The notes below the pieces were generated by a model. It ran no database searches, was not told where the DNA came from, and worked only from the letters and a program-made list of their open reading frames with translations. DNA of 64,000 nucleotides. It comes from Semisulcospira habei. Taxonomy: Eukaryota > Mollusca > Gastropoda > Semisulcospiridae. Location of the stretch: contig BTPG01000005.1 in assembly GCA_036245525.1 (NCBI GenBank), forward strand, positions 176,120,578 to 176,184,577, read 5' to 3'. Below are positions 43,294 through 53,094 of this stretch, in pieces. The number at the start of each line of letters is the position of its first letter. Position 1 is the first letter of the stretch. The position numbers were made by a program, and so were the translations under genes.

Positions 43294-43390
43294 AGAAGAA
43301 CCCAACGGAGAAAGAAACATGCTTAGAAAAGACAGTTGTGTTGCAACTGTCATTTCTAAGCTTACTTTTCTTTCTCAGTTGGGTTCTTCT
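43294..43390. repeat. Family K hairpin, longest copy
   Basis: AGAAGAACCCAACGGAGAAA and GCTTAGAAAAGACAGTTG face GCAACTGTCATTTCTAAGC and TTTCTCAGTTGGGTTCTTCT. The stem is about 45 bp. Confidence 0.85.
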
Positions 43391-43609
43391 CTCAAAAATG
43401 AATTTGTGTGTGCAGGATCTTTGTAAATTGGCGGGATGAAAAAAAAATCTTTTGGTTATCCGTACTTGTCTCTTTTTATTGTTTTCTTCTCATTAAAATA
43501 AACTTACTGTATTCTTCTTACACAACGCTTTAAACCCGTACCTGCTTTGGAAGCAGATTGTGTCAACTTAAAGCGTCAGTCGTCTAAAGAACACCAATAC
43601 AATAGTCGT
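43391..43609. other. Unassigned sequence, left flank of a family A element
   Basis: TTTAAACCCGTACCTGCTTT near 43530 may be the family A left end, diverged. Confidence 0.4.
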
Positions 43610-43724
43610 CAGCAAGAGGTATAGATCCACATGCGTCCCCGCAACTGCGGGGGCGCATGAGGATCTATGCCTCTTGCAGTCGGATCAAGATCACTTCTTT
43701 TTCTGGCGCCATTGAAGGGGTTAA
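43610..43724. mobile_element. Family A hairpin and right end
   Basis: AGGTATAGATCCACATGCGT faces GGCGCATGAGGATCTATGCC. GCGTCCCC/GGGGGCGC is a matched variant. The right end GCCATTGAAGGGGTTAA has TTAA at 43721-43724. Confidence 0.85.
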
Positions 43725-43987
43725 CACAGTGTAGACGATCTGTTTGCTGGGATGTGTAACGAAAATACGCAAACGGATCGCATAAGGCCGCAAAAACACT
43801 TTACGCGTAACATTTTCCAGTCTTTCGACTACGCGATAGGCCTACTTTGAAGACTGACACTCTGCAGGTCCCCCGAGTTTGATTTATTTAGGTGTGGGCA
43901 GCGATAGCCTAAGTTACCTCAAGTCGTAACTGATGTAACTCCGACAGGCGCGATCGCCATCCAAGAAGCACAGAGATAAACGTGTCG
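43725..43987. other. Unassigned sequence
   Basis: Nothing recognised. Confidence 0.4.
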
Positions 43988-44054
43988 AGCAAGAGGTACA
44001 GATCTTCATGAGTCCCTGCTCCTGCAGGGACCCATGAAGATCTGTGCCTCTTGC
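43988..44054. repeat. Family A hairpin, ACAGATCTTCAT variant
   Basis: GAGGTACAGATCTTCATGAG faces CCCATGAAGATCTGTGCCTC. ACAGATCTTCATG/CATGAAGATCTGT and GTCCCTGC/GCAGGGAC are two blocks of matched change. Confidence 0.9.
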
Positions 44055-44212
44055 ATCTGAAAAGGAGGTCTGCGTTGACAGGACTCCTCCCTACTACCCA
44101 GCCTATCGCGTGGTAACAGAATGTAATTTGTTTATTTAGCGAAACAGGGACTCATTCATTGGAGTGCCTACGCGTGCAGTCAATTCAGGCACACATACTG
44201 CGATGCGTGAAG
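44055..44212. other. Unassigned sequence
   Basis: Nothing recognised. Confidence 0.4.
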
Positions 44213-44413
44213 TTAACCCCTGCATTGCCGAGGCAAGGCGAAGACGATCCAGCCGCAAGAGGCACGGATCCTCATGAGCCCCCGCATTCGCGAGGGCTCA
44301 TGAGGATCTTTGCCTCTTGCTGAGTCCAATTTATGCCCATTGTTGCTTGGACGGTGGCGGCTTTCGGGCGTTGAATGAACGAAGATTTCAAAATGTGCGT
44401 CCAGTGGGGTTAT
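44213..44413. mobile_element. Family A element
   Basis: TTAACCCCTGCATTGCCGAG to TCCAGTGGGGTTAT. Hairpin 44254-44322. The last bases are also the first of the next element. Confidence 0.8.
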
Positions 44414-44588
44414 CCCCTTCACTGCCAATGGACGCCGATTCAAAGGCGCCACGCTGGAGTGCCGGCAGCCGCAAGGCAGAGGCAAAGATCCGCATGAGCC
44501 CCCGCCACTGCGAGTGTGTATGAAAATCTATATCCTGTAGATCTCTTGCAGCTGACTTGTATTCGCTGTTTCTCAACACTAAATGGGT
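44410..44588. mobile_element. Family A element with damaged right arm
   Basis: TTATCCCCTTCACTGCCAAT start. The left arm AGAGGCAAAGATCCGCATGA faces a broken right arm (TGTATGAAAATCTATATCCT then CTCTTGCAGC). The right end AACACTAAATGGGTGAA is diverged. Confidence 0.65.
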
Positions 44589-44769
44589 GAATTTGTTACG
44601 AAAACATGCTGGGTAAGCCAGGAAATCTTGTCAAGAGTGGAGCTTCAAGTTGAAGGGGTGTTTGAGGGACTAAAACTGGAAAGGGAGGGATGGGGGTAAG
44701 GTAGGGGTGGAGAGGGGAGGGGGGTAGAGTGGGTGCGGAGAGGTTTGCTTAGAATATAGGAAGATATTG

Positions 44770-44884
44770 TGTGCGTGTGCGTGCGTGCGCGCGTGCGTGT
44801 GTGTGTATGCGCGTGCGTGCGTGCTATGCATGTGTGTGTGTGCGTGTGTGTTTGTGTGTGTGTGTTGCGTTGGGGAAGGGGGGG
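44770..44884. repeat. TG/TGCG-rich low complexity ending in G-run
   Basis: GTGCGTGC-type units with a G-run at 44878-44890. Confidence 0.9.
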
Positions 44885-44890
44885 GGGGAG

Positions 44891-45310
44891 GGGGCCGCGC
44901 TAGTATGTACATGCACTCATGATTGAATGTTTGCGAGTGCCAGCGTCGCGCAAGGCAAGTGCCTGCGTGCGACTGTGTGCGCTTACGGTGTCTGTGTGCG
45001 TGGGTACGTCAGAATCTGTCTGTCTGGCTGTCAGTCTACCTGCCAGCTTACGTGCCACTGTGTAATAAATGGCCACCCTTCGATCGCACACGCCACTTTT
45101 TCACTTGGACGCACCCCGTGACAAATGTAGCCTGAGGTATCTTAGTCGCAGCACACATGATGGGGCGCGCAGCTGTGTACAGGTTTAGACGTGTGAAGTC
45201 GCAGAGGTGGAAACAAAACAGTAGCTGTCAGTTAGGTCATGAAAACAAGAGGCATTCACAGGCTTACACACCCATACCTCCTCCGTCTGAGAGGCAAAAA
45301 TGTAAATTCC
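44891..45310. other. Unassigned sequence
   Basis: Nothing recognised. Confidence 0.4.
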
Positions 45311-45360
45311 AGCAAGAGGCACAGATTGTCAGGGGCTCATGACAATCTGTGCCTCTTGCA
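45311..45360. repeat. Family A hairpin, short, GCACAGATTGTC variant
   Basis: AGCAAGAGGCACAGATTGTC faces GACAATCTGTGCCTCTTGC. The whole CCCCCGC section is absent and the tip is AGGGGCTCAT. Confidence 0.9.
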
Positions 45361-45440
45361 GATTGTGCCTATTGCAGATTGTGCCTATTGTGCCTATCGC
45401 AGATTGTGCCTCTTGTAGATTGTGACTATTTGCAGATTAT
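45357..45440. repeat. Tandem copies of the hairpin's right-arm end
   Basis: GCAGATTGTGCCTATT and GCAGATTGTGCCTCTT-like units of about 15-17 bp repeat five times immediately after the hairpin and decay towards the right. Confidence 0.85.
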
Positions 45441-45519
45441 AAAAATATAGTGTAGGAATCGCAGTGAAAGACCCACAAAATAATTCTGTCGCTATCTATT
45501 TTCAGTTTTTAATTACCAA

Positions 45520-45612
45520 ACCTTTGGCGGCGTGTCGGTAGATATTTTCGACAAGGTTATTCTTGCAGGAATTGCCTCGACAAAATGCTGCTACCGACGA
45601 CGTAAGGGTTAA
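45520..45612. mobile_element. Family C element, diverged
   Basis: CGGCGTGTCGGTAGATATTT faces TGCTACCGACGACGTAAG, and TTCTTGCAGGAAT marks the tip. Ends GGGTTAA at 45606-45612. Confidence 0.7.
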
Positions 45613-45672
45613 TCCGATACCGACCTGTAAAACGCACTACGGTTGCAGTCTCAGTCTCAACAAATTATCCCG

Positions 45673-45884
45673 TTAACCCACTCACTGCCAACAGACGCAG
45701 ATTGTGTTTCTGGAATCTTAATTCGACGCCAAAGAGATCCAATCGTCTCAGGCGTACCGATTGAAAGAAGTGGCATCAAGAGGCATAGATCCTCATGAGC
45801 CCCCGCAGTTAACGGGGGCTCATGAGGATCCATGCCTCTTGCAGTTGGATAGTGTTCACGTTTTCTTGGCAGTGAATGGGTTAA
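45673..45884. mobile_element. Family A element, complete
   Basis: 212 bp from TTAACCCACTCACTGCCAAC to GGCAGTGAATGGGTTAA. Hairpin 45777-45842 with GCAGTTAACG centre. TTAA 45881-45884 is shared with the family B element. Confidence 0.95.
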
Positions 45885-46095
45885 CTCATTCTACCCCAAC
45901 ACCGAAATCCTTAAATTTTGCCATTGTCCTCTGAAGACTGCTTTGCAGTGCAGGACACAGATCGACCCATGATAGTTCAAAGGTGATGCCAGAATAGCTT
46001 GGCGCCCATAGGCGCCAAGCTATCCTGGCATAACCCTGGAACTATCTTGGTCGATCCATATCTTGCTGTGGTGTGTCTGGGGTAGAATGAGTTAA
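45881..46095. mobile_element. Family B element, complete
   Basis: 215 bp from TTAACTCATTCTACCCCAAC to GGGGTAGAATGAGTTAA. Hairpin about 45968-46050: GGTGATGCCAGAATAGCTTG faces AAGCTATCCTGGCATAACCC. The end sequence TCTACCCC/GGGGTAGA is matched at the two termini. Confidence 0.95.
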
Positions 46096-46489
46096 ATTAT
46101 GATAGATTCTCGTGATCCCAGCACTATTGTCGACTCCATGGAAACAAAACGTTTCCTCCCAGCGAATCTGTTCTAAACTGAGGCTTTGAGAGCCTTCATA
46201 ATAACACTTGACATATGTAGGGTTGACTTTACGACCTTTTTCGCAGCTTCCTCGATAAAATCTGAGATAAGGAAACATGTTTATGGCAACATTTGTCCCT
46301 CGTGTTGACAATTATGGCTGACCAATTTCTTTCCGTATCAAACCGAAGGCATCACGGACACTGTGCTCACAGATATACGAAGCGAGAACACGTTCTGATG
46401 GTTCCTTTATGATAAGCTGAAACACGGGACCATACAGACTGATCCGAATCACTTGAACCCACCCACCTCGCAACTCAGTCGCCCCCTAC
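46096..46489. other. Unassigned sequence
   Basis: Nothing recognised. Confidence 0.4.
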
Positions 46490-46795
46490 CCCTACCTCTC
46501 CCCCCTCCCCCTGGCCATCCATCCAATCCCTGCCCTGACCCCCCCCCCCACCCACCCACCCACCCACCCACCCACCCCCCCCCAAAAAAAAAAAAAAAAA
46601 AAACAGCAAAGGAAAGAAAAAAAGACACCAAACATTGAAAAGAAAGATACACACTCGCACGAACGCACGGAACACACACGCACGCATACAGATGCGCACG
46701 CACGGTACGCACACAGGCACGCATGCACACAGATACGCACGCACGCACGTAACATACGCGCGCACGCACGCACGCACACACATACACACCACTGT
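46490..46795. repeat. C-rich, A-run and CGCA-rich low complexity
   Basis: CCCACC units to 46583, A-run to 46603, then GCACGCAC/CACACG units. Peptides predicted here are artefacts. Confidence 0.9.
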
Positions 46796-46937
46796 TTACT
46801 CAAAGCAAATGTTAAAAGTTGCACATTATTTTGACCCCGCCTTCTGCGTGCATATAATGTTTGTTTGTGTTTTTGTTGTTGTTTGTTTGTTTGTTTGTTT
46901 TATTACAGGTTTACAGCGAATGGTGTCCCCTTTAATA

Positions 46938-47150
46938 TTAACCTCTTCGATTCCCGAGGCGGAAATTTGTGTTCCTGAAATGTAAATTCAACGTCAAGGA
47001 GCCCCTGCCGTCCAAGGAACATAGATACAACGTGGTGTCAGCAAGAGGCATAGATCCTTATGAACCCCGCAACTGCGGAGGCTCATGAGGATTTATACCT
47101 ACTGCAGTTGGGTAATGTTTGCTTTTTCTCAGCAGTGACTAAGAGGTTAA
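46938..47150. mobile_element. Family A element, complete
   Basis: 213 bp from TTAACCTCTTCGATTCCCGA to AGCAGTGACTAAGAGGTTAA. TTAACCTC and GAGGTTAA at the two ends carry the same change from the usual CCCC/GGGG. Hairpin 47040-47105. Confidence 0.9.
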
Positions 47151-47544
47151 AAGGAGTGGGTGACTAAGAACCCGGGCAAGCGGACGCAATTTTAAATTTC
47201 AAGTGAATGAACCATCCGCATCATCTGCCGATCTGCACTGTGAAGGTGACTTACCGGCTTTGCAGCGGCGGCCAAATAGCTGCTCCTTCTACCGGCGACC
47301 ATGCAGCTTCCCTCCCTTGGCATCCCGCGGTAGTCGGCCCACTTTCCTGCCCCTTAGCCTCCAGACAGTTTCCAAAATAATAGAGGCAAATTCTTCTTTT
47401 CGCTTTGTGGACTCACAAAATAACAGATCAGTTGACAGTATCTGCCCTGAATCCTGCAAAACAACCCCCCAATGTACCCATTTCAGCCCAGACAAAAATA
47501 CAGTGTTGGAGAACAATCCGCCCTCGGCCACAACCTTACAGAAG
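47151..47544. other. Unassigned sequence
   Basis: Open frames of 99 and 117 codons overlap on opposite strands. Neither resembles a known protein. Confidence 0.45.
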
Positions 47545-47608
47545 CAAGTGGCATAGTGTCTCAAGACCCCTTGCAGGCAGGGGCTCATGAGAATCGATGA
47601 CTCTTGCC
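47545..47608. repeat. Family A hairpin, left arm decayed
   Basis: AGTGTCTCAAGACCCCTTGC faces GCAGGGGCTCATGAGAATCG, ending ATGACTCTTGCC. Confidence 0.6.
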
Positions 47609-47876
47609 GGTAAGGACTGTGGGACTCATTTACCCTTTATCTGCTCGCCAGATGAGGACAGCGCGGATCAGTTCAAAGTCTTACGCTCGCTGAGACGAGG
47701 TGATAACAGATCGCGGGCATATGGCAGGAAAATTATCACAGGCGCAGCTGCTATGGCTGAAACTTTTGTTCAGGGATTGTTCCGGTAATACAACTTTTTC
47801 TTGTTCAAACTGGTCGTCCTTTCAGAAAGGGAAGGAAAACACTGCTCACATATCTGTGTATATGAGGGAGAGAGTC
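47609..47876. other. Unassigned sequence
   Basis: Nothing recognised. Confidence 0.4.
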
Positions 47877-48037
47877 TTAACCCGTTTAGCCCCGACGCAT
47901 TACGGGATCGACCATGATAATTCAAGGGTGGTGCCAGAATACCTTGGCGCCTAGAGGCGCCAAGCTATTCTGGCACCACCCTTGAACTATCATAGTCGAT
48001 GCATCTTTCGCTGTAGAGTGTCAGTACTGAATGTGTT
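47877..48037. mobile_element. Family B element, compact
   Basis: TTAACCCGTTTAGCCCCGAC to GTACTGAATGTGTTA. GGTGGTGCCAGAATACCTTG faces AAGCTATTCTGGCACCACC. The usual ~50-bp left flank is missing, giving 161 bp. Confidence 0.9.
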
Positions 48038-48088
48038 AGGTCTTCAGGGCTGCGGAAGGCCTACAACTCCTATCGCTTGCGCCATTTG

Positions 48089-48563
48089 CACTGGCCACAC
48101 AGGGCAATTGCTTCCGGTGCATGTAGTAACTTTTCCGCCAGAAATAGTTCAAAAAATTTCCTCCCTTTTTGCCATTTTTTTAGGGTGTAAAACTTCAATT
48201 GTGTGCCTTTTTTGGCGTTTTGAGCAACAAAAGGCATGACAGGTGGTGTGAAAAAGAGCAAAATCTGGGTAATTTTAGTCGACCTAGTGTGTTCATGGGA
48301 GCCTAATTGGGGCATGTGCACGGTTGTATGCAGGCTTGCAGACGACAGTTTTGTCATGGGTACTTAGTGCATTTGAGTGTTGTGAAAAACGCTAACTCTT
48401 AATTTTTTTAAGAATTGCTGAAATAGCTTCTCCTGTGATGTGCTCCGCGTGGATTTTTTGTTTTGGCAGAAAAGTTCTTCGTTCATAGTTTTATGCTGCA
48501 AGAGGCTAACAGATAACAGTGTGTGAAAAGGGGGCGTAACCTAATTGCCCTGTGTGGCCACTG
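48089..48563. mobile_element. 475-bp MITE with 21-bp terminal inverted repeats
   Basis: CACTGGCCACACAGGGCAAT (48089) is mirrored by ATTGCCCTGTGTGGCCACTG (to 48563) with one mismatch. There is no coding capacity and no clear target duplication. The superfamily cannot be assigned from this. Confidence 0.75.
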
Positions 48564-48639
48564 ATGACTTTCTTGCGGAAGAGTTCACCAAGCGTCCAGT
48601 CGATGATCAGCGGCGACTTGGTCAGTGCTAGGACAACAC

Positions 48640-48825
48640 ACTGTGCCCACCCTGAAGATCGAAGCTCCGAAATATGGGAATTGTCTTCTGAAGACTACGT
48701 ACCATTCACAGAGCGAGATCGACCCTGATAATAATTTAGGGATGGAGTCAGTATATCTTGCAGTTTCTGTAGAGGCGAGGGCCTGTATGCTAGCAGCACC
48801 ACCCTTGAACCAGCATAGTGACACG
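48640..48825. mobile_element. Family B element, heavily decayed
   Basis: Only flanks are recognisable: GAAATATGGGAATTGTCTTC, AGCGAGATCGACCCTGATAA and ACCACCCTTGAACCAGCATA. Confidence 0.55.
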
Positions 48826-48986
48826 GTTGAATGTAGTTAGAGAGGCAGATAAAAAGGGGTAGACCATGCCAAAGTTTAGCTTGAAAGTGTTCTTGTTGGG
48901 GTTTTTTTTTTCTACCGTTTTCTTTCTTCATTTTGCTCAGACTAAATAATGGAAGTACAACGATAGCATTGACTGAGACCTCAATA

Positions 48987-49053
48987 AGCAAGAGTCATAG
49001 ATTGTCATGATCCCCTGCGATGCAGGGGATCATGACACTCTATGCCTCTTGCA
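48987..49053. repeat. Family A hairpin, TGTCATGAT variant
   Basis: AGATTGTCATGATCCCCTGC faces GCAGGGGATCATGACACTCT. GTCATGATCCCCTGC/GCAGGGGATCATGAC is perfect and unlike other copies. Confidence 0.9.
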
Positions 49054-49528
49054 AATTGAAATATTTAGCTTAGAAATTGCACATTTGCATACATCTCTCT
49101 TTTGTTATGACATTACTGTTGTTGTGTATGCTTGCGATGTACGAGAAAACAAATCCAGCACTGAACGACAATCAAATCAAACTTCAACAGAAAAATTGGA
49201 CAAGTTCTGCTTTTCTTGTCCAGATTCTGCCACTGGCCTTGCATGCACGCATTCCAAGGAAACGAAAATGAATTTGCAAGCCCGGTGCAGTTGCGTAAAT
49301 GATTCGATACAAGGAAAACAGAACCCTTGTTCAGGCGACAATGTAATGTAATGCAGTGTCCCAAAAACTGATTCGGAGGTTTTCCGAGAGGTCGGCTGCC
49401 CTTCAACCAGCCCATTTCCATCTGCTAGAGCCGTGTGGCACAGCTGCAGGCAAGGGCTCCTGAGAATCATTAACCCCTTACTTTTAAAGGATCAGCAGCA
49501 TTTGCACGTGGAGGAAGTACTTTGCGGT
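49054..49528. other. Unassigned sequence
   Basis: GCAGGCAAGGGCTCCTGAGA at 49446 may be a family A remnant. No gene recognised. Confidence 0.4.
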
Positions 49529-49984
49529 TTAACTCATTTTAGCCTAAAATCGCATTTCCCGAATAGTTGGGAGTTGTCCTCATTATGGTTTATGAGACAG
49601 GTCAACTATGATAGTTCAAGGGTGGTGCAGGAATAGCTTGGCGCCAAGGCGCCAAGCTATTCCTGCGCCACCCTTGAACTATCATGGTCGATCCATATGC
49701 AATATTATGTGACTTCGGGTATAACTAATCGCCTGAGGACTCAAACGTTGGTTTTCTTTAGCTTGTTTGAATATACATCCGACGTTTGTAATAAGCGAAC
49801 TAATTTGTACAGAAAAAGTCAGTGTTGTTATATCCGACTTGTTACATCTGACCTCCTTGTAAGCGGAGTCGACTGTTCCGCTATTATACTCCCACCCTGA
49901 GATGGCTTTGGTTGCCTGCCCGGCGTTAAACCCTACTAACTAACTAACTGTACTGTAATAGTGTGTCAGTGCTAAATGGATTTG
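49529..49984. mobile_element. Family B element split by a SINE-like insertion
   Basis: TTAACTCATTTTAGCC start. Hairpin about 49607-49693: GTGCAGGAATAGCTTGGCGC faces GCGCCAAGCTATTCCTGC. GCAGGAATAGC/GCTATTCCTGC replaces CCAGAATAGC/GCTATTCTGG. The right flank resumes at about 49948 (TACTGTAATAGTGTGTCAGT). Confidence 0.85.
49705..49947 (+). mobile_element. SINE-like insertion
   Basis: The 3' end reads GCCCGGCGTTAAACCCTACT followed by AACT repeats, the tail style of the tRNA-SINEs here. The 5' limit is uncertain and no box A/B was found. Confidence 0.5.
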
Positions 49985-50040
49985 AAGTCTGAGCTAGACC
50001 GTACCACTACAGACAAGAAACTGAACTGAGCTTAATGTAC

Positions 50041-50123
50041 GCGGTGAGCAAAAGAAAAGTCTCTCTGGCCGTGCACGGGCCAGCTTTGGCCGAAGTCGGT
50101 CAGAAGACCTTTTGCTCACTGTC
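50041..50123. repeat. Family H hairpin with clear outer ends
   Basis: GGTGAGCAAAAGAAAAGTC faces GACCTTTTGCTCACTG. The centre GGCCGTGCACGGGCCAGCTT and GGCCGAAGTCGGTC is partly collapsed. Confidence 0.7.
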
Positions 50124-50539
50124 CAATCAAGAACTCTAAGCTATATAACACTGTCGATCCATCTCAGCAAACGCCAACGACAATGAAAGATGTACGCCAT
50201 GAACTTTCCAGCGTATTAGAGTAATAATTCGTTGAACGTGAAGTCAGTTGAAGTCAGTCTCATCATACGATAAGAAAGTGTATTACCGGTAATTCTCGTC
50301 TTGGTTTGACGGGCAAATATTCGTCAGTATAGGAATCTGACAGTGTTTCACCTTCACGCTTTCGTCTGAAAAGAGGCGTAGATTCTCATGAACCCCTGCT
50401 TTCATCGGCTTCATGAACGACCGCTTTTAGATTCAGTTGTGAGGCCCGAGTCTGAAGCGTTGGACTGATGAGTGATTGGCCAGCGGGAAAAAGGAATTTA
50501 ACGCGTGGAGGTCATTCGCTTGTGTGCTGACAAAACCTA
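50124..50539. other. Unassigned sequence with a family A remnant
   Basis: AAAAGAGGCGTAGATTCTCA and TGAACCCCTGC at 50370-50401 are a family A left arm. The right arm is reduced to CTTCATGAACG. Confidence 0.5.
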
Positions 50540-50799
50540 TTAACCCTTACACTGGCGAGAAAAAAAAAAAGGAACACCGAGCTACTGCAAGAGGTATAGA
50601 TCCTCATGAGCCCCCGCAATCGCGGGGGCTCATGAGGATCTATACCTCTTGCTGACACCACTTGTGTGTCCATTGTTGATGGGACGGACGGCTGCCGAGG
50701 GCCGTCTTTTCGCGTTGCGGAACTCTGTGACACATTTCAGACACGTACATCGAATACGGGCGTGCAATTTGTACGAGGTAGTCGCAGTAAAGGGGTTAA
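50540..50799. mobile_element. Family A element
   Basis: TTAACCCTTACACTGGCGAG to TCGCAGTAAAGGGGTTAA. Hairpin 50585-50653: GAGGTATAGATCC pairs with GGATCTATACCTC. First of three A elements in a row. Confidence 0.9.
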
Positions 50800-50851
50800 C
50801 CGCTCCCGTACGAGAAACGCAGACGTGACGCAGCACAATATATGATATTTT

Positions 50852-51066
50852 AGCCCCTCGACTGCAGAGAAAAAAAAAATCTTCAGTGACGATCCAGATG
50901 CAAGAGGCGCATAGATCCTCAGTCGCGGGAGCTCGTGAGGTCTCTTGCTGACGCCACTTTGTAGCCGTGGTCCTTGGACCGTGCGGTTGGACATATCTTT
51001 GGCGTTGAACTGAATTTCACAGATTTCAGAAAGACAATCAGCGCGCACCGGCAGTGAAGGATCAAC
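50852..51066. mobile_element. Family A element with collapsed hairpin
   Basis: TTAGCCCCTCGACTGCAGAG to GGCAGTGAAGGATCAA. AAGAGGCGCATAGATCCTCA joins GTCGCGGGAGCTCGTGAGG. The right arm lost GATCTATGCC. Confidence 0.8.
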
Positions 51067-51284
51067 CCTTCCCTGCCAATGTAAGTAGATTTTTTTTTTA
51101 TTCTGAAATCTTTGTTCGTTCGACGACCAAAAGCCAAAGCAGTCCAAGAAACGTAGATAAAAACTGGTCTCAGCAAGAGGCATATAGATCCTCATGAGCC
51201 CCCGCAGTCGCGGGGGCTCATGAGGATCTATGTCTCTTGCAGTTGGATCGTGTTCACTTTTTCTCGGCAGTGAAGGGGTTTAAC
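51062..51284. mobile_element. Family A element
   Basis: TCAACCCTTCCCTGCCAATG to GGCAGTGAAGGGGTTTAA. Hairpin 51171-51240 is near perfect with a two-base insertion (CATATAGATCC). It shares its left TCAA with the preceding element. Confidence 0.9.
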
Positions 51285-51437
51285 CTTACGGCTGTACATC
51301 GTGAAGTGAATTTAATCCTCATAATTATGCGCTCACATCTACACTGAGGTATAGTGGAAACTCGACATATCTGCCTCTGTCAAGTTTGTGAGGCAGGATG
51401 GTCATGATGATCAATGGCTTTTGCGGCAGGGTTGTAC
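51285..51437. other. Unassigned sequence
   Basis: Nothing recognised. Confidence 0.4.
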
Positions 51438-51502
51438 GGCGGTCTGTGTTTTTTAACCTTACGGATAGTAGCTCTATGGTCCAACATCACAGACCATCAC
51501 AC
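51438..51502. repeat. Family I hairpin, decayed
   Basis: GGCGGTCTGTGTTTTTTAAC and CTTACGGA face TCTATGGTCCAACATCACAG and ACCATCAC. Confidence 0.55.
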
Positions 51503-51596
51503 ACTGACTACCAGCGTGACATGATGTAAACGGATCATCGCCGCTGACAGTGAGAATGGTCACGGTGGTCTGCGTCTCTGGTGGATGGCTGGGAAT

Positions 51597-51716
51597 GCAT
51601 TGCCCAATGCGCCAAAGGACATCGGACCGAGGTCGGCCGCCTTTGGCCCGCGCACGACCGGGCGCGGTCCAACGGCAGCCGACGTCGGCCCGGTGGCCTT
51701 TGGCGCATTGGGTAAC
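51597..51716. repeat. Family H hairpin with long outer arms
   Basis: TTGCCCAATGCGCCAAAGG faces CCTTTGGCGCATTGGGTAA without mismatch. Inside, GACCGAGGTCGGCCG and GCCGACGTCGGCCCG, with centre CGCGCACGACCGGGCGCGG. Confidence 0.85.
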
Positions 51717-52206
51717 TTCATCTGAAGATCAGCCGTGTAAAGAATAGGAGAAGCTGTTAGCGACTGTCGGCTTGTGCCAAACTTCATCGTTTTCGTTACT
51801 GATGGTCTTGTCAAACGATGCATCATATTGCAGTTACCTGCAAGTGGCCTTTCAAGAACAGTCAACTGATCGTCGAAGCCAAGAACACTATAACATTTTC
51901 ACATACACCGCCACCATCACCATCGCCACCACTACTACTACCATCACCACCACCACAATCACCACCGCCTCCAGCCCGCCATTTACACGAGAACCATAAA
52001 CAATGCCATACAAATCCAGGACATCGGAATTAAACTGTCTCGGAGCTGACGTTCGTGTCATTTGTATCATGAAATACCATAAACGCAACAATGATTTCTG
52101 TAACTCTTAATGGCGCCCGCATCAATAGCTGCGGAAGTGCGGGGCCTCTAGAATGAGTTAATCGCAGGCGGGTTCTCAGATTCAGAAGATCTTGTTTCTG
52201 AACTTG
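51717..52206. other. Unassigned sequence with ACC-rich patch
   Basis: ACCACC and ACTACT units at 51907-51980. AGAATGAGTTAA at 52151-52162 looks like a family B or D right end with no matching left end found. Confidence 0.45.
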
Positions 52207-52570
52207 TCCAAGTTCAGTGACACCCTCAGAGCCGGCCACTCCTGCGTCCAAGTTCAGTGACACCCTCAGAGCCGGCCACTCCTGCGTCCAAGTTCAGTGA
52301 CACCCTCAGAGCCGGACACTCCTGTGTCCAAGTTCAGTGACACCCTCAGAGCCGGACACTCCTGCGTCCAAGTTCAGTGACACCCTCAGAGCCGGCCACT
52401 CCTGCGTCCAAGTTCAGTGACACCCTCAGAGCCGGCCACTCCTGCGTCCAAGTTCAGTGACACCCTCAGAGCCGGACACTCCTGTGTCCAAGTTCAGTGA
52501 CACCCTCAGAGCCGGACACTCCTGTGTCCAAGTTCAGTGACACCCTCAGAGCCGGCCACTCCTGCGTCCT
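52207..52570. repeat. 40-bp minisatellite, nine units
   Basis: CACCCTCAGAGCCGG recurs exactly every 40 bp from 52221 to 52541. Units differ only at two sites (GGCCACT or GGACACT, TGCG or TGTG). The array ends seven bases before a family I hairpin. Confidence 0.95.
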
Positions 52571-52576
52571 AGACGT

Positions 52577-52647
52577 ACGCTGGTCTGTGAGTTCGGACCT
52601 GACGGCTGCACGCCGCAAGGTCTGAAATCGCAGAGCAGCGCACAGTC
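52577..52647. repeat. Family I hairpin
   Basis: GCTGGTCTGTGAGTTCGGAC faces GTCTGAAATCGCAGAGCAGC. The tip is CTGACGGCTGCACGCCGCAAG. Confidence 0.75.
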
Positions 52648-52810
52648 CGATCTTCATTAGTACAGATGCCCTGCGGCAGTGTTCAAGCATAGGTTAAAGT
52701 GAAGCCAATCAGACCCACACGGACTGACTGAAGACAGGGATTCACTTCCTGCTAATTGGCTGTCGTCTTTCCGGACTGCTAAGTGGCCATCTCCCGCATG
52801 CGAAAGTCCA

Positions 52811-52884
52811 GGGGTCACTTGCACTCATGAGCAAGCTTAGTCCTGCGCCAGCCACTAAGCAAGGCTCCGCTATCGCGGAGCACT
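52811..52884. mobile_element. Family G hairpin truncated on the right
   Basis: GGGGTCACTTGCACTCATGA and AGTCCTGCGCCAGCCACTAA, then the tip GCTCCGCTATCGCGGAGC. The right arm stops at CACTCCCCC, about 35 bases before the foldback element. Confidence 0.75.
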
Positions 52885-53094
52885 CCCCCAAATCACGTTA
52901 AATATAAAATTACGTAAAAACAAAACAAGATGGGATGAACCATAACCGACAAAGTCCCTGCTATATGAGAGCTGTCTTCGCTGTCAAGGGTCTCTACCTT
53001 TTGTCTTTGACTTGATTATGATGTTGAAATATCTCCTTCTGAAAAAGCCTCGCAGATGTGCCATTGCGTCATAATAAACTCTAGAAGGGGCGCG

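Noticed and set aside
47203..47588. Overlapping 117- and 99-codon open frames
   Set aside because: Composition is unremarkable, with no recognisable domain or splice-flanked exon pattern. They overlap on opposite strands.
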